61,373 nucleotides of DNA from Crocinitomicaceae bacterium. Its GTDB lineage: Bacteria > Bacteroidota > Bacteroidia > Flavobacteriales_G > Salibacteraceae. Shown here piece after piece: positions 1 through 8,629 of this stretch. Position 1 is the first letter of the stretch, and every line of letters starts with the position of its first letter. Location: positions 456,394-517,766 of the forward strand of contig PAJI01000006.1 in NCBI GenBank assembly GCA_002705995.1, in the 5' to 3' direction. The notes under the pieces are model-generated. The model searched no databases. It was given only the letters and a program-made list of their open reading frames with translations, and was not told the DNA's origin. The translations under genes and the position numbers were made by a program.

Positions 1-486
1 ATTGACTTCATATGTTAATGTACCTGATTTAGAAACGATACCTACTTTTCCTGGTTTGAAAACGAAACCTGGCATGATACCTACTTTCGCTTCGCCAGCA
101 GTGATTACACCCGGACAGTTAGGTCCGATAAGTGTACATCCTTTATCTTTAATGTAGTTTTTCACTACAGTCATATCGTTTACTGGAATACCTTCTGTAA
201 TCGTTACAATTACTTTGATACCAGCTTCTGCAGCTTCCATAATCGCATCAGCAGCGAACGCAGGCGGAACGAAAATGATCGAAACATCAGCTCCGGTTTC
301 TTTTACTGCATCTGCTACAGTGTTAAATACAGGACGATCAAGGTGTGTTTGACCACCTTTTCCAGGAGTTACACCTCCTACAACGTTGGTTCCGTAAGCT
401 ATCATTTGCTCAGCGTGGAAAGTACCTTCGCTTCCCGTAAATCCCTGTACGATTACTTTAGAATCTTTGTTTACAAGTACACTCAT
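1..486 (-). CDS. sucD: Succinyl-CoA ligase (ADP-forming) alpha subunit, 5' part
   Basis: Catalyses, with the beta subunit SucC, the reversible conversion of succinyl-CoA to succinate with ATP/GTP formation in the TCA cycle, in the cytoplasm. The first 162 residues are present. They show the CoA-binding Rossmann domain with the hallmarks [10 protein letters not shown] near residue 16, GGVTPGKGG near 40, ITEGIP near 97 and GPNCPG near 119. The gene runs off the left edge, so the active-site phosphohistidine in the C-terminal half is not visible. The ATG (reverse complement of 484-486) follows a textbook Bacteroidota promoter. Identification is secure from the strong conservation of this family. 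Confidence 0.97.
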   Translation of the reverse strand, partial: MSVLVNKDSKVIVQGFTGSEGTFHAEQMIAYGTNVVGGVTPGKGGQTHLDRPVFNTVADAVKETGADVSIIFVPPAFAADAIMEAAEAGIKVIVTITEGIPVNDMTVVKNYIKDKGCTLIGPNCPGVITAGEAKVGIMPGFVFKPGKVGIVSKSGTLTYEVN

Positions 487-528
487 CGTATTCTATTGAA
501 ATTGGCGTTTTTAATCTATTTTGGTGCT

Positions 529-559
529 CAAAATTAGTTTTTTAAATCACGAAACCAAA
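529..559 (-). promoter_or_regulatory. Bacteroidota-type promoter of sucD
   Basis: On the minus strand TTTG (559-556) is separated by exactly 19 bases from TAATTTTG (536-529), matching the primary sigma consensus of this phylum (TTTG-N19-TAnnTTTG). It lies 43 bases before the sucD start codon. It also serves as an internal marker that the host is a member of the Bacteroidota. Confidence 0.8.
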
Positions 560-599
560 TAAAATACAAGTCAGTAAAACGCACTTTAATAATCTTTTA

Positions 600-1793
600 A
601 TGTCCCGCATTTTCAAGGTTTCTATTGTTTTAATCTTCTCATTAGCAAGCATTTTATGCACTGCTCAAAATCGGGCACACTCTATTGACGGTAGTGTTTT
701 ACGCGGTCCTTTATTAGATATTTTCCCGAATTCGCCTGCTACAACGGGTGTTTGGGGCGGACAAATCTCTTGGTTATCGCATGCCAAAGACTCTTCTTCT
801 TATGCTTTTCAGTATGGAAATCCGTTAACGGGAATTACGCTGGGCGGATACGATTTAGGCAATAGTTCCATTCTCGGACAAGCTTTTTCGCTGCAATATT
901 CCATTACTTTTCCGAAAAGAATTTCGCAACGGTTTTCATGGGAACCGGGCTTACACATGGGTGGTGCTTATTTTAACTCGCCTTACCATTACATCGATAA
1001 TCCAGACAATATTGTTATGGGGTCTCACCTCGCCTTTTGGATTTCGCTCTCGGCCAATGTTTTTTACCAGATCAATCCGCACTGGCAACTTTATCTGGGC
1101 GGACGTTTTCACCATTCTTCCAACAGCCATACCACATTGCCTAACGTTGGCGCTAACATTCCGGCTTTACACATTGGGGCACGGTATCAACTCAATTCTA
1201 CACCCATCACTCCCCGAAAATTGCACCTCACAGCCAACATTCCGCAAAACTGGCAATGGGGCGGTCGTGTTGAATATGGGATTTTTGAATTGGGTGAAAC
1301 TACGGCTCCTACCAATGGCCCTCTATATGATGTGTATACGGTTGCACTTTATGCCCAAAAAAGTACGGGCAACATCGGACGTGTGCGTTTGGGGGTAGAA
1401 GGTTATTACAACCGTGGCTTTCGCGATTTATTGGAAATGAGCGAATACAACAACGGTGATGTTTCCTTTATGAATAGCTCTATCATCACTCCTTTTGTGG
1501 GCTATGAATTGTTGTATGGCAGATGGGCGTTATATACCCAATTGGGGTATAATGTGCACAACACGGGCTTGGCCTATTGGGTAGATGGCACTTCTGAAGG
1601 TTCTACGATGGACGAGTTGAAAAAGGTAATTTCAGGACGGTATGGCGTGCATTGTTATTTGTTTCATCCTTATGCTCAACCCAACTGGAATGTATATGTA
1701 GGGATGCACGTAAAAAGTATGGTGTTGCAAGCCGATTTTCTAGCGTTTACGCTGGGCGCACATTTTGGAAAAACTAAAGCGGATAAACAATAA
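600..1793 (+). CDS. PagL-like acyloxyacyl hydrolase / outer membrane beta-barrel protein
   Basis: Predicted outer membrane enzyme related to lipid A 3-O-deacylase PagL, which removes a fatty acid from lipid A. The 397-residue product starts with a signal peptide (about residues 1-22, ending CTAQ) and continues with alternating aromatic/polar beta strands. Residues 170-175 read FHHSSN, which fits the family's H-x-S-N catalytic signature, followed by PNVGANIP as in PagL-type barrels. It is longer than classical PagL (about 150-170 aa), so the C-terminal half (about residues 205-397) adds more strands. Its last 20 bases overlap the convergent gene at 1774-2799. The fold is likely; the deacylase activity is inferred. 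Confidence 0.7.
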   Translation: MSRIFKVSIVLIFSLASILCTAQNRAHSIDGSVLRGPLLDIFPNSPATTGVWGGQISWLSHAKDSSSYAFQYGNPLTGITLGGYDLGNSSILGQAFSLQYSITFPKRISQRFSWEPGLHMGGAYFNSPYHYIDNPDNIVMGSHLAFWISLSANVFYQINPHWQLYLGGRFHHSSNSHTTLPNVGANIPALHIGARYQLNSTPITPRKLHLTANIPQNWQWGGRVEYGIFELGETTAPTNGPLYDVYTVALYAQKSTGNIGRVRLGVEGYYNRGFRDLLEMSEYNNGDVSFMNSSIITPFVGYELLYGRWALYTQLGYNVHNTGLAYWVDGTSEGSTMDELKKVISGRYGVHCYLFHPYAQPNWNVYVGMHVKSMVLQADFLAFTLGAHFGKTKADKQ

Positions 1794-2799
1794 TTCTTCC
1801 CTGTCCGCCTATCCACAATTGATCGTTTAATTCGATAAAATCATTGAGGTCATCGTCTACACTCAAGTGCATTAACTCCCATGATTTTCCTTTGGGTTTG
1901 ATGGCCAATGAACCATTATTTCCCACTGCAGCAGCTTCATAGTCTGTATGGTTCAACAGCTTGATGCGTTTTAGGTAAAAAGGTGAGCGCAAGGTGCTAA
2001 TGCTGGTTTGTTCCTTTTCCCAGTTCTCTCCGTTGTCATCTGAGTTGTAAATCGCGCCCTGAAAAGTAGTCATCCAACCTTTCCCGGTGGTTGTATCCAT
2101 ACACACCGATGTGAAATAGCCACTGGCCGAAGATTTCCTGTCCCAAGTTTCGCCCAAATCATCAGATGTAATTTGAATGCCGTTTCCAACTGCCAACAAA
2201 TGCTCTCCTCCCAAGCTCACCATTGAGCGCAATTCGCTTTGGTATTCTACCGGAACAAACTGATCGTTGTCCAATTGTTTACGGATAACACCAAATTGCA
2301 AATCGCCACCACCAATGAAAAACAAACGGTTTTGAATGATGTGCCCTTCGTACAACGGTTGCTTCTTTTGATCGTTGATCCAATATTGTTCTTCGGTATA
2401 ATGAGGCGTTACGTTTCCCAAATTGTCTACCGTCAACAAATCCGAATTGCTCATACCAATGTACAATTCACCGTTCAACGGATTTCTGGCCACACTGTGA
2501 AAGCCTTTGCTATAACCGGAAATGATGGTTTTCGATTGATCGGCAATGGTAGAGTACGCCACTAAAAAACCGTTGGATTCTTTTTCTCCTCCTGCAATGT
2601 AAATGGTATCTCCTTCTTGCCAAAATGCCCTTACCAACTCGTTTTCCGGTAAGGTAATGAGGCTGTAATTATCGGTTTCTTCCACCTTCTCGCATCCTGC
2701 AAAAAGTACCAACATTGCCAACATCAACAAGAAGCTGAGGCAGTTCAGACTAACAAACCGTGGATTTTTATCAACTTTGCAACTTTCAATCACAATCAA
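1774..2799 (-). CDS. Lipoprotein with Asp-box (BNR) beta-propeller repeats
   Basis: Predicted membrane-anchored lipoprotein with a beta-propeller fold. A basic, hydrophobic N-terminus ends in the lipobox LFAGC, with the lipid-modified Cys at residue 36 counting from the TTG at 2799. Two Asp-box motifs are visible, SDDLGETW near residues 212-219 and SDDNGENW near 253-260, typical of sialidase-like or YCF48-like propellers. The start is uncertain: no ATG gives a sensible signal peptide, so TTG at 2799 or GTG at 2793 is likely, only about ten bases from the divergent mnmE start. No substrate can be named. The 3' end overlaps the PagL-like gene tail to tail. Confidence 0.7.
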   Translation of the reverse strand: MIVIESCKVDKNPRFVSLNCLSFLLMLAMLVLFAGCEKVEETDNYSLITLPENELVRAFWQEGDTIYIAGGEKESNGFLVAYSTIADQSKTIISGYSKGFHSVARNPLNGELYIGMSNSDLLTVDNLGNVTPHYTEEQYWINDQKKQPLYEGHIIQNRLFFIGGGDLQFGVIRKQLDNDQFVPVEYQSELRSMVSLGGEHLLAVGNGIQITSDDLGETWDRKSSASGYFTSVCMDTTTGKGWMTTFQGAIYNSDDNGENWEKEQTSISTLRSPFYLKRIKLLNHTDYEAAAVGNNGSLAIKPKGKSWELMHLSVDDDLNDFIELNDQLWIGGQGRIIVYPL

Positions 2800-2809
2800 G
2801 CAGTTTTAC

Positions 2810-4198
2810 ATGCAAACATTTACCGATGATACTATTTGTGCGTTAGCTACCGGTTCAGGGCCGGCTGCCATTTCTGTTATCCGACTTTCCGGGCCGGAAG
2901 CCGTTACCATTTGTAACCGCGTGTTCAAAGGTAAAGACTTAACGCAAGTTTCATCGCATACCATTCATTTTGGCACCATTCGCAATGACGATAATTCGAT
3001 TCTTGACGAAGTGTTGGTGAGTGTTTTCCTCAACCCGAATTCGTATACGGGAGAAGATGTGATTGAAATTTCGTGTCACGGTTCGCCCTTTATCCGCCAG
3101 GAAGTGATCAATTTATTGATGACAAAAGGTGCGAGAATGGCCAAGCCAGGTGAGTTTACATTGCGTGCGTTTTTGAATCAGAAGCTAGATTTATCGCAAG
3201 CCGAAGCGGTGGCCGATTTGATCAATGCAGATTCTGAAGCTTCGCACCGTTTGGCGATGCAACAAATGCGCGGTGGCTTTTCTAACGAGATTGGAAAATT
3301 GCGTCAGCAGTTGATTGATTTTGCCAGTTTAATTGAGCTGGAGCTCGATTTCAGTGAAGAAGATGTGGAATTTGCAGATCGGGATGCGCTGAACCGTTTG
3401 TTGCTAAAATTGCACCAATTGACGTATGATTTGATTCGTTCGTTTAAGGTGGGTAATGTGATGAAAAATGGTGTTCCTGTGGTAATTGCCGGAAAACCCA
3501 ATGCCGGAAAGAGTACCTTACTGAACCAGTTGTTGAAAGACGAACGCGCCATTGTTTCTGACATTGCCGGAACTACCCGCGATGTGATTGAAGACGAAAT
3601 GGTATTGGATGGCATTGTATTCCGCTTTTTCGATACGGCTGGCATTCGTGAAACGCAAGACACGGTTGAAGCCATTGGTGTGCAAAAAACGCTGGAGAAA
3701 ATTCATGCGGCTGCCATTGTGATCTATTTGTTTGATGTGAACGATATGGAACCGGATGAACTCCAAACCATTGTAACCGATCTGCAACAACAAACCGATC
3801 AGAACAATGCGCAATTGTTGGTAGTGGCCAATAAAATTGATGGTCACAGTACTGAAGAATTGCAACAGCGTTATCCATTCATTGAAAACCCTGTATTTAT
3901 TGCTGCCAAAAGCGGTACAGGCATTACTGAACTGGAAAAGCGCTTGACTGATTTTGTAAACACTTCTGCCGTGGGCAACGAAGATGTGGTAGTGACCAAC
4001 TCACGCCATTACGAAGCCTTAGTGAATGCCAATGAAGCTTTATTGCGTGGACACCAAGGATTGGAAAATGGCATTACCGGAGATTTCATAGCGATGGACA
4101 TTCGCCAAGCTTTACACTACCTAGGCGAGATTACCGGAGAAATTACCAACGATGATTTGCTGGGCAATATTTTCGCTAATTTTTGTATCGGAAAGTAA
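2810..4198 (+). CDS. mnmE: tRNA uridine-5-carboxymethylaminomethyl(34) synthesis GTPase MnmE
   Basis: With MnmG it modifies the wobble uridine of certain tRNAs in the cytoplasm. The 462-residue protein has the N-terminal folate-binding domain (SYTGEDVIEISCHG), a helical domain and an inserted GTPase with G1 GKPNAGKST (about 228-236), G2 GTTRD, G3 DTAG and G4 NKID. It ends in the invariant tail FCIGK, whose Cys is needed for modification. The ATG at 2810 is chosen because MQTFTDDTICALAT is the family N-terminus; the ATG-like start at 2777 lies inside the divergent gene's 5' end. The last codons and stop lie in attL (4183-4202): the island uses this gene as attachment site and leaves it intact. 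Confidence 0.97.
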   Translation: MQTFTDDTICALATGSGPAAISVIRLSGPEAVTICNRVFKGKDLTQVSSHTIHFGTIRNDDNSILDEVLVSVFLNPNSYTGEDVIEISCHGSPFIRQEVINLLMTKGARMAKPGEFTLRAFLNQKLDLSQAEAVADLINADSEASHRLAMQQMRGGFSNEIGKLRQQLIDFASLIELELDFSEEDVEFADRDALNRLLLKLHQLTYDLIRSFKVGNVMKNGVPVVIAGKPNAGKSTLLNQLLKDERAIVSDIAGTTRDVIEDEMVLDGIVFRFFDTAGIRETQDTVEAIGVQKTLEKIHAAAIVIYLFDVNDMEPDELQTIVTDLQQQTDQNNAQLLVVANKIDGHSTEELQQRYPFIENPVFIAAKSGTGITELEKRLTDFVNTSAVGNEDVVVTNSRHYEALVNANEALLRGHQGLENGITGDFIAMDIRQALHYLGEITGEITNDDLLGNIFANFCIGK

Positions 4199-4202
4199 TT
4201 AC
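4183..4202 (+). repeat. attL: left attachment core of the integrative island
   Basis: A 20-bp sequence, TTGTATCGGAAAGTAATTAC, recurs exactly at 44100-44119. With one mismatch the match extends to 25 bp (4183-4207 against 44100-44124). The copy covers the mnmE codons for Cys-Ile-Gly-Lys and the stop, so integration restores the gene. The tyrosine recombinase gene starts about 590 bp further in, the usual int-proximal arrangement. Confidence 0.9.
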
Positions 4203-4263
4203 CTTTCCCTTTGTTAGCTAATCACTTCTTATAGTGCATTTTAGGCTGTTTTTCTTTCTCTTA

Positions 4264-4318
4264 TTTGTTACTGATTTGCCTATTTTTTCGTATCTTTCGT
4301 TACTAATTTGTTACTAAG
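4264..4318 (+). repeat. Integrase arm-type repeats, left end
   Basis: TTTGTTACTGATTTG at 4264-4278 is repeated exactly at 44039-44053, inside the right end. A one-mismatch copy, GTTACTAATTTG, lies at 4299-4310 and a shorter one, GTTACTAAG, at 4310-4318. Direct repeats just inside both att cores are what lambda-type integrases bind with their N-terminal arm domain. The binding role is inferred from position and repetition. Confidence 0.65.
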
Positions 4319-4370
4319 AACACCATTTTTGTTTCTAGCAACAGATTAGAAGTATCAAGGGGGAGATTAT

Positions 4371-4416
4371 GTTACATACAGATACATTCTGATACATAGC
4401 GATACACCCTGATACA
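4371..4416 (+). promoter_or_regulatory. Helically phased GATACA iterons before the excisionase-like gene
   Basis: GATACA occurs at 4381, 4391, 4401 and 4411, exactly 10 bp apart, with a related GTTACA at 4371. Five hexamers one helical turn apart place identical faces on the same side of the DNA. They lie 22-67 bases upstream of the ATG at 4438. They may be a cooperative binding site for the adjacent HTH protein (recombination directionality or autoregulation); that role is inferred. Confidence 0.6.
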
Positions 4417-4437
4417 GAAACACGAAAGAGAGAGAAC

Positions 4438-4791
4438 ATGAGTAGCAATCTTCGTATTCCGAAAATCTGTCAGGATTGTGGTAGCGATTTTATCGCCAAA
4501 ACCACCGTTACTCAATATTGCAGTGACAAATGTGCCAAGCGAGCTTATAAGAAGCGCAAGCGCAAACAGAAGGTTGAAGCTGTTCCCACCCTTTCACAGC
4601 AAAAGGTCAATCACTCCAAAGAGATAGTTGGCGACAAAGAGTTTCTAAGCATTAAAGAAACCTGTCAGCTATTAGGCACAAGCAGAATGACGATTTACCG
4701 CCAGATCAAGAGCGGAACAATCCCTGCGGCCAAGGTTGGAGCCCGTACCATTATTAAGAGAACCGATATTGAAAAACTGTTTACAGTATGA
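4438..4791 (+). CDS. Excisionase-like protein: zinc ribbon plus MerR/HTH_17 domain
   Basis: Small DNA-binding protein of 117 residues. Cys11, Cys14, Cys28 and Cys32 form a probable zinc ribbon, followed by a basic linker (KKRKRKQK) and, from about residue 65, an excisionase-family winged helix (LSIKETCQLLGTSRMTIYRQ). Its last four bases overlap the integrase start (ATGA at 4788-4791), so the two are translationally coupled. This order, a small HTH protein immediately before a tyrosine integrase at the att end, suggests a recombination directionality factor. It could equally be a regulator of the integrase operon. Confidence 0.75.
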   Translation: MSSNLRIPKICQDCGSDFIAKTTVTQYCSDKCAKRAYKKRKRKQKVEAVPTLSQQKVNHSKEIVGDKEFLSIKETCQLLGTSRMTIYRQIKSGTIPAAKVGARTIIKRTDIEKLFTV

Positions 4792-5882
4792 AAGTAACAT
4801 TGAGAGAACGCCACCAGGGCGGCAAGATCAGCTTATACCTTGACTACTATCACAAAGGCAAGCGCAAAGCTGAGTACCTGAAACTATACATTGAGCCAAA
4901 CCCGAAATCCAAGGCAGAAAGGGAACTCAACAAAAAGACTATGCAGCTTGCAGAATCAATCCGTGCTAAACGCCTGATTGAAATTCAAAACGGTGTGTAT
5001 GGCTTCCGAGACAATGAAAAACTGAAAGGCAGTTTCCTAGAGTATATTCAACTCTTAACCAACAAGCGTCACAACAGTAAGGGCAACTACGGGAATTGGG
5101 ACAGTATGCTCAAACACTTGAAAGGCTACATTCCTTATGATAAGACCTTTGAAGAAATAGACCGACAGTTTGTAATGGGTTTCAAGGAATACCTTGACCA
5201 TGATGCAAAGAAGTCAAGCGGTCAACCGCTTTCCCAAAACTCAAAGTACTCCTACTTCAACAAGCTCAGAGCAGCGCTCAAACAAGCAGTAAAGGACGGT
5301 ATTATACCAAGCAATCCAAGTGAAGGCGTTGAAGCCTTTAAGCAAGGTGAACCTCAGCGAGAGTTTTTAACATTAGAAGAACTGCAAGCTGCAGCGCAAG
5401 CAGAATGTGAAATTCCTGCGATTAAGACAGCCTTTTTATTCTCAGCCCTCACAGGGTTAAGATGGTCCGATATTCAGAAGCTACTTTGGTCAGAAGTACA
5501 GCATTCAAATGATAACGGGTATTACATCCGATTCAGACAAAAGAAAACCAAAGGAGCAGAAACCCTCCCTATTTCAGAACAAGCCTTTGGCTTGCTTGGT
5601 GAAAGGCAAGCACCCGAAGAACGAGTATTCAAAGGATTGAAATACTCTGCATGGCATAACCTGAAATTGCAACAATGGATGATGAAAGCTGGTATCTCCA
5701 AAACCATCACTTTCCACTGTGCTCGTCATACTTATGCCACTTTGCAGCTTACGGCAGGAACTGATATTTACACAGTCTCAAAGCTCTTAGGCCATAAGGA
5801 ATTGAAGACCACCCAAGTCTATGCCAAAATCATAGATGAAAAGAAACAGGAAGCAGCCAACAAAATCAAACTTGACCTATGA
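4788..5882 (+). CDS. int: Tyrosine recombinase / integrase of the island
   Basis: Site-specific recombinase expected to join attP to the 3' end of mnmE. The 364-residue protein has an N-terminal arm-binding domain (about 1-60), a SAM-like core-binding domain (about 75-185) and a catalytic domain. The catalytic residues are visible: Arg225 in TGLRWSD, a Lys around 253-255, His310 and Arg313 in HCARHTY, His336 in LLGHKELKTTQ and the nucleophile Tyr345. All are intact, so the enzyme should be active. It resembles the phage/conjugative-transposon integrases common in Bacteroidota. The gene overlaps both neighbours by 4 bases. Confidence 0.95.
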   Translation: MKVTLRERHQGGKISLYLDYYHKGKRKAEYLKLYIEPNPKSKAERELNKKTMQLAESIRAKRLIEIQNGVYGFRDNEKLKGSFLEYIQLLTNKRHNSKGNYGNWDSMLKHLKGYIPYDKTFEEIDRQFVMGFKEYLDHDAKKSSGQPLSQNSKYSYFNKLRAALKQAVKDGIIPSNPSEGVEAFKQGEPQREFLTLEELQAAAQAECEIPAIKTAFLFSALTGLRWSDIQKLLWSEVQHSNDNGYYIRFRQKKTKGAETLPISEQAFGLLGERQAPEERVFKGLKYSAWHNLKLQQWMMKAGISKTITFHCARHTYATLQLTAGTDIYTVSKLLGHKELKTTQVYAKIIDEKKQEAANKIKLDL

Positions 5883-6895
5883 GCAATCAAACCAAATTAC
5901 TTGATGACATCCTATACCAAGAGCTTCGCCCTTGGTTAGGAAAAAACAGCATTGATCAAAAGTATGCTTCCAAACTCAGCAGCGTAAAGGAAGCCTCCAC
6001 AGATTTTCAATTCAAATATGAGATCAATTTTCACAGGCCATTCGATCACAAAACAAAGTACTATTCCAAACTGATATTGAATAATGTCAAAGCGGAATGT
6101 GTCAGGCTTGTGGAACTAATCAAGGAGGACAACAACGAAAACTTAATCAAGTATTGGCTTGAAGACACACTCAACAAGCGGATTAAAACGCGTTTAAAAG
6201 ACCTTGGAAAACTCATTAAAGAAAAGGACTATGCACTGACGTACATAGATCCTAAAAAAACATCCTTTGAATTAGACCAAACCCACAAGGCAAACACATT
6301 CATCTTACAGCTTCTAAAGCTTGCATACATGCAGCTATATTTAGAAATCCAAAATGCTTTCAGCACTTGGATAGATGATCAATTCATACTGGAGGACTTT
6401 TACAGCCAACTACTATTAGAACCAGTCCCGGACAAACATTTCTTGAAACCAGTTCACGTAATTGAAGTTGAATCCAAACCAGTACCAGCAGCCAAAACGG
6501 AATCCACAGCAACGGTAAATTCATTTCATTCATTTACCTACAAACAGTTACCCACCAACCCAGATAAATTGACCGATCTATGGGATAGTCTAAAGCTGAA
6601 TCATTTCATTAGCAAATCCACAACCCTACTCAACTTCAAAAAGGTATTCTCAGGAGGTGAAATCAAAACGCCTATAGAATGGACAGGAAATATCAGCGAG
6701 CTATTCTATTTCATTAAGCTGATATACTCTGAGCATAAGTTGGTGGAGGATCTAAAGCAAAAGCAATGGGAAGTGACTTGCCTATGCTTCGTTGATACTG
6801 ATGGGAATTCCTTTGACAGGTCAAAGTTCAGGTCTTTAAAAAGACCGAACCTATCAGGAGATAAAATAGAAAAGGCAGTTTCGCACCTGATATAG
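5879..6895 (+). CDS. Island protein of unknown function, loosely RteC-like C-terminus
   Basis: A 338-residue soluble protein overlapping the integrase stop by four bases, so probably co-expressed with it. The C-terminal third has a pattern (FKKVFSGG, IEWTGNISELFYFIKLIY, then a conserved FVDTDGNSF-like stretch) seen in proteins encoded next to integrases in Bacteroidota elements. It loosely recalls the end of RteC, the regulator of CTnDOT excision genes. The N-terminal 200 residues are helical and charged with no motif I recognise. A regulatory or excision-accessory role is suggested only by position. Confidence 0.5.
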   Translation: MSNQTKLLDDILYQELRPWLGKNSIDQKYASKLSSVKEASTDFQFKYEINFHRPFDHKTKYYSKLILNNVKAECVRLVELIKEDNNENLIKYWLEDTLNKRIKTRLKDLGKLIKEKDYALTYIDPKKTSFELDQTHKANTFILQLLKLAYMQLYLEIQNAFSTWIDDQFILEDFYSQLLLEPVPDKHFLKPVHVIEVESKPVPAAKTESTATVNSFHSFTYKQLPTNPDKLTDLWDSLKLNHFISKSTTLLNFKKVFSGGEIKTPIEWTGNISELFYFIKLIYSEHKLVEDLKQKQWEVTCLCFVDTDGNSFDRSKFRSLKRPNLSGDKIEKAVSHLI

Positions 6896-7126
6896 TCCAC
6901 TCTGCACTATACTCCTTTTATCTTTTTTCTGTTTTTGTTTAGTCCTCTTTTACCTTAAAAGTGGGCTATCAATTTTTACAGCCCACTCTGCACTCTGCAC
7001 TCTACACTGCACCATGCTTTAGAGCCTCATAACGCCCCTTTTAGCCTCATACTTTAGCATCGTATTCGACAATCGGATATGACTTTTGGCCAAGAGTCCA
7101 TTCATTAATTCTTAATACGATTTAAG
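6896..7126. other. Intergenic region with CACTCTG tandem repeats
   Basis: No gene is seen here. It contains short tandem copies of the 7-mer CACTCTG (around 6981-7010, with another near 6898), an AT-rich stretch and the leader of the small HTH gene at 7127. No clean promoter can be assigned. Confidence 0.5.
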
Positions 7127-7426
7127 ATGGACGAAATAATTGAACGTCTTGAAAATCTCCAACGCCTAATTGAGAGCCAGGGGATTTATACGAAAGAAGT
7201 TTTAAACTTCAATGAGGCTTGCCAGTACTTGGAACTTTCACAGTCACACTTGTACAAGTTGACAAGTGCAGGGAATATTCCACACTACAAGCCAAATGGA
7301 AAAAAGCTCTATTTCAAGAGAACTGAGTTAGAAAGCTGGTTGCTACGCAACCGCAATGCCACTCAGGAAGAAATAGACCGTAGAGCTGCGGATTACCTAA
7401 TCAAGAAAGGGAGGGTAAAGCTATGA
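7127..7426 (+). CDS. Small HTH_17 (excisionase-family) DNA-binding protein
   Basis: A 99-residue protein. A short N-terminal helix is followed by a winged helix of the excisionase/MerR type (about 25-75): FNEACQYLELSQSHLYKLTS, then IPHYKPNGKKLYFKRTELESWL. Pairs of such proteins ahead of primase-like genes are usual in Bacteroidota integrative elements, where they are thought to control excision or replication genes. It overlaps the next gene by four bases. Exact role unknown. Confidence 0.75.
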   Translation: MDEIIERLENLQRLIESQGIYTKEVLNFNEACQYLELSQSHLYKLTSAGNIPHYKPNGKKLYFKRTELESWLLRNRNATQEEIDRRAADYLIKKGRVKL

Positions 7427-7719
7427 CAGAGGGTTTCGATATGCTCTTGACAGTAGCTCAAGACATAAAAACAATCAAAGCATACCTCCTCAATTTCCAT
7501 AAGTCACGATTGGAGCAATTCAGTGACGAATGGATTGATGGTCAGGTAGTGATGCAAACGCTGCACGTTAGTAAAAGAACCCTTCAATCCCTTCGGGATA
7601 GTGGGGTTCTTCCCTACAGCCGAATCAATGGCAAGTTCTATTATAAAGTTTCCGACATGGAGGCTTTATTGGAATCCAACTACTCACCTTCAAAATCAAA
7701 GCATTATGGAGATCAGTAG
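7423..7719 (+). CDS. Second small HTH_17 DNA-binding protein
   Basis: A 98-residue protein with a helical N-terminus and a winged helix at about 38-90 (MQTLHVSKRTLQSLRDSG, LPYSRINGKFYYKVSDMEALL). It is similar in layout to the preceding protein but clearly diverged. It starts within the ATGA overlap at 7423 and overlaps the primase-associated gene by 14 bases, so the three form one translation-coupled unit. It probably acts as a regulator or accessory of the replication/excision module. Confidence 0.75.
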   Translation: MTEGFDMLLTVAQDIKTIKAYLLNFHKSRLEQFSDEWIDGQVVMQTLHVSKRTLQSLRDSGVLPYSRINGKFYYKVSDMEALLESNYSPSKSKHYGDQ

Positions 7720-8626
7720 AGAGGCCATTTTGAGTAAGACACACTATGGGCTAAATATCTATGCCCATGTGTTACGCCACTACTATCAGGGTGAAACAGT
7801 TCTTTCCCTTTCGGGAAGGGACTGTAAACCTGCTAAGAATCCATTCAATGCGGACAAGCCCACATTGATGGTGAAAATAGTTGATGGTATTGCTACGCAT
7901 ACCGATACAGAAGAAGCCATTGCACAAGGCAATGTCTTTGATTTTGCTTCATTGCATTTCAGCCTCGAAGGGCAAGCCCTTCTCGATAAGATCAATGAAG
8001 AACTATACCTGAGAATTGGAAAGGAAAGAGGTTTTTATCATCAAGAGGAAACGCAACCTGCGGTTGCTATTCCTGAAATTCAAAAGCCTACACCGCCAGT
8101 TTTTAGCTATTTCAAAAAGCCTGTATCCAATGTGAAGCCAAGTCGCCAAGTCTCCTTGATTGAGGTGTACCACCTCATCAAAGGCAATGATTTTGCTTCG
8201 TGTACAAGTACACTTCGCAACATCTCAGAGCCAAAGGATGCCCGAAAGTACAAGGCTCAAAACTTCGATTATGTGACTTTCTCAGGCTCATTCTCTAAGC
8301 GGAATGATGGAAACCTCCAAAGACATTCAGGTTTGCTCACAATCGATTTTGACCACATTGAGGACATCCCTACACTCAAGCAATCATTACTCAGCGACCA
8401 TTATTTTGAAACGGAGCTACTGTTTGTATCTCCTTCAGGCGATGGATTGAAATGGGTAATACCGATTGACTTGACGCAGGCAAAACACCAGGACTATTTC
8501 AAGGCAGTGGCAAACTACGTTTCCCACACCTATCAATTAGAAGTAGACCAATCAGGAAAGGACATTTCAAGAGCATGTTTCCTTCCGCACGATACAGACA
8601 TATTCATCAACCCTAAATACATATAG
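7706..8626 (+). CDS. BT4734-like / VirE N-terminal domain protein (primase-associated)
   Basis: A 306-residue protein of the replication module. The C-terminal half (about 145-300) has features of the BT4734-like domain that accompanies primases in Bacteroidota elements: LIEVYHLIKG, HSGLLTIDFDHI, LLFVSPSGDGLKWVIPI and ISRACFLPHD. The N-terminal part is variable. The start at ATG 7706 keeps a short overlap with the HTH gene; extending upstream to 7601 would read through most of that gene's C-terminus. It ends three bases before the DUF3987 gene, so the two very likely act together, probably in initiating element replication (inference). Confidence 0.8.
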   Translation: MEISREAILSKTHYGLNIYAHVLRHYYQGETVLSLSGRDCKPAKNPFNADKPTLMVKIVDGIATHTDTEEAIAQGNVFDFASLHFSLEGQALLDKINEELYLRIGKERGFYHQEETQPAVAIPEIQKPTPPVFSYFKKPVSNVKPSRQVSLIEVYHLIKGNDFASCTSTLRNISEPKDARKYKAQNFDYVTFSGSFSKRNDGNLQRHSGLLTIDFDHIEDIPTLKQSLLSDHYFETELLFVSPSGDGLKWVIPIDLTQAKHQDYFKAVANYVSHTYQLEVDQSGKDISRACFLPHDTDIFINPKYI

Positions 8627-8629
8627 GTT

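Noticed and set aside
343-537. 64-codon plus-strand frame at the left edge
   Set aside because: It is antisense to sucD and its promoter, and has no protein-like features.
4381-4420. CRISPR-like array at the GATACA repeats
   Set aside because: Repeat units are only six bases with four-base spacers and no cas genes are present; phased binding sites explain it better.
7601-7705. Upstream in-frame start for the BT4734-like gene
   Set aside because: It would overlap the preceding HTH gene by 119 bases and the added residues do not resemble the family; ATG at 7706 fits better.
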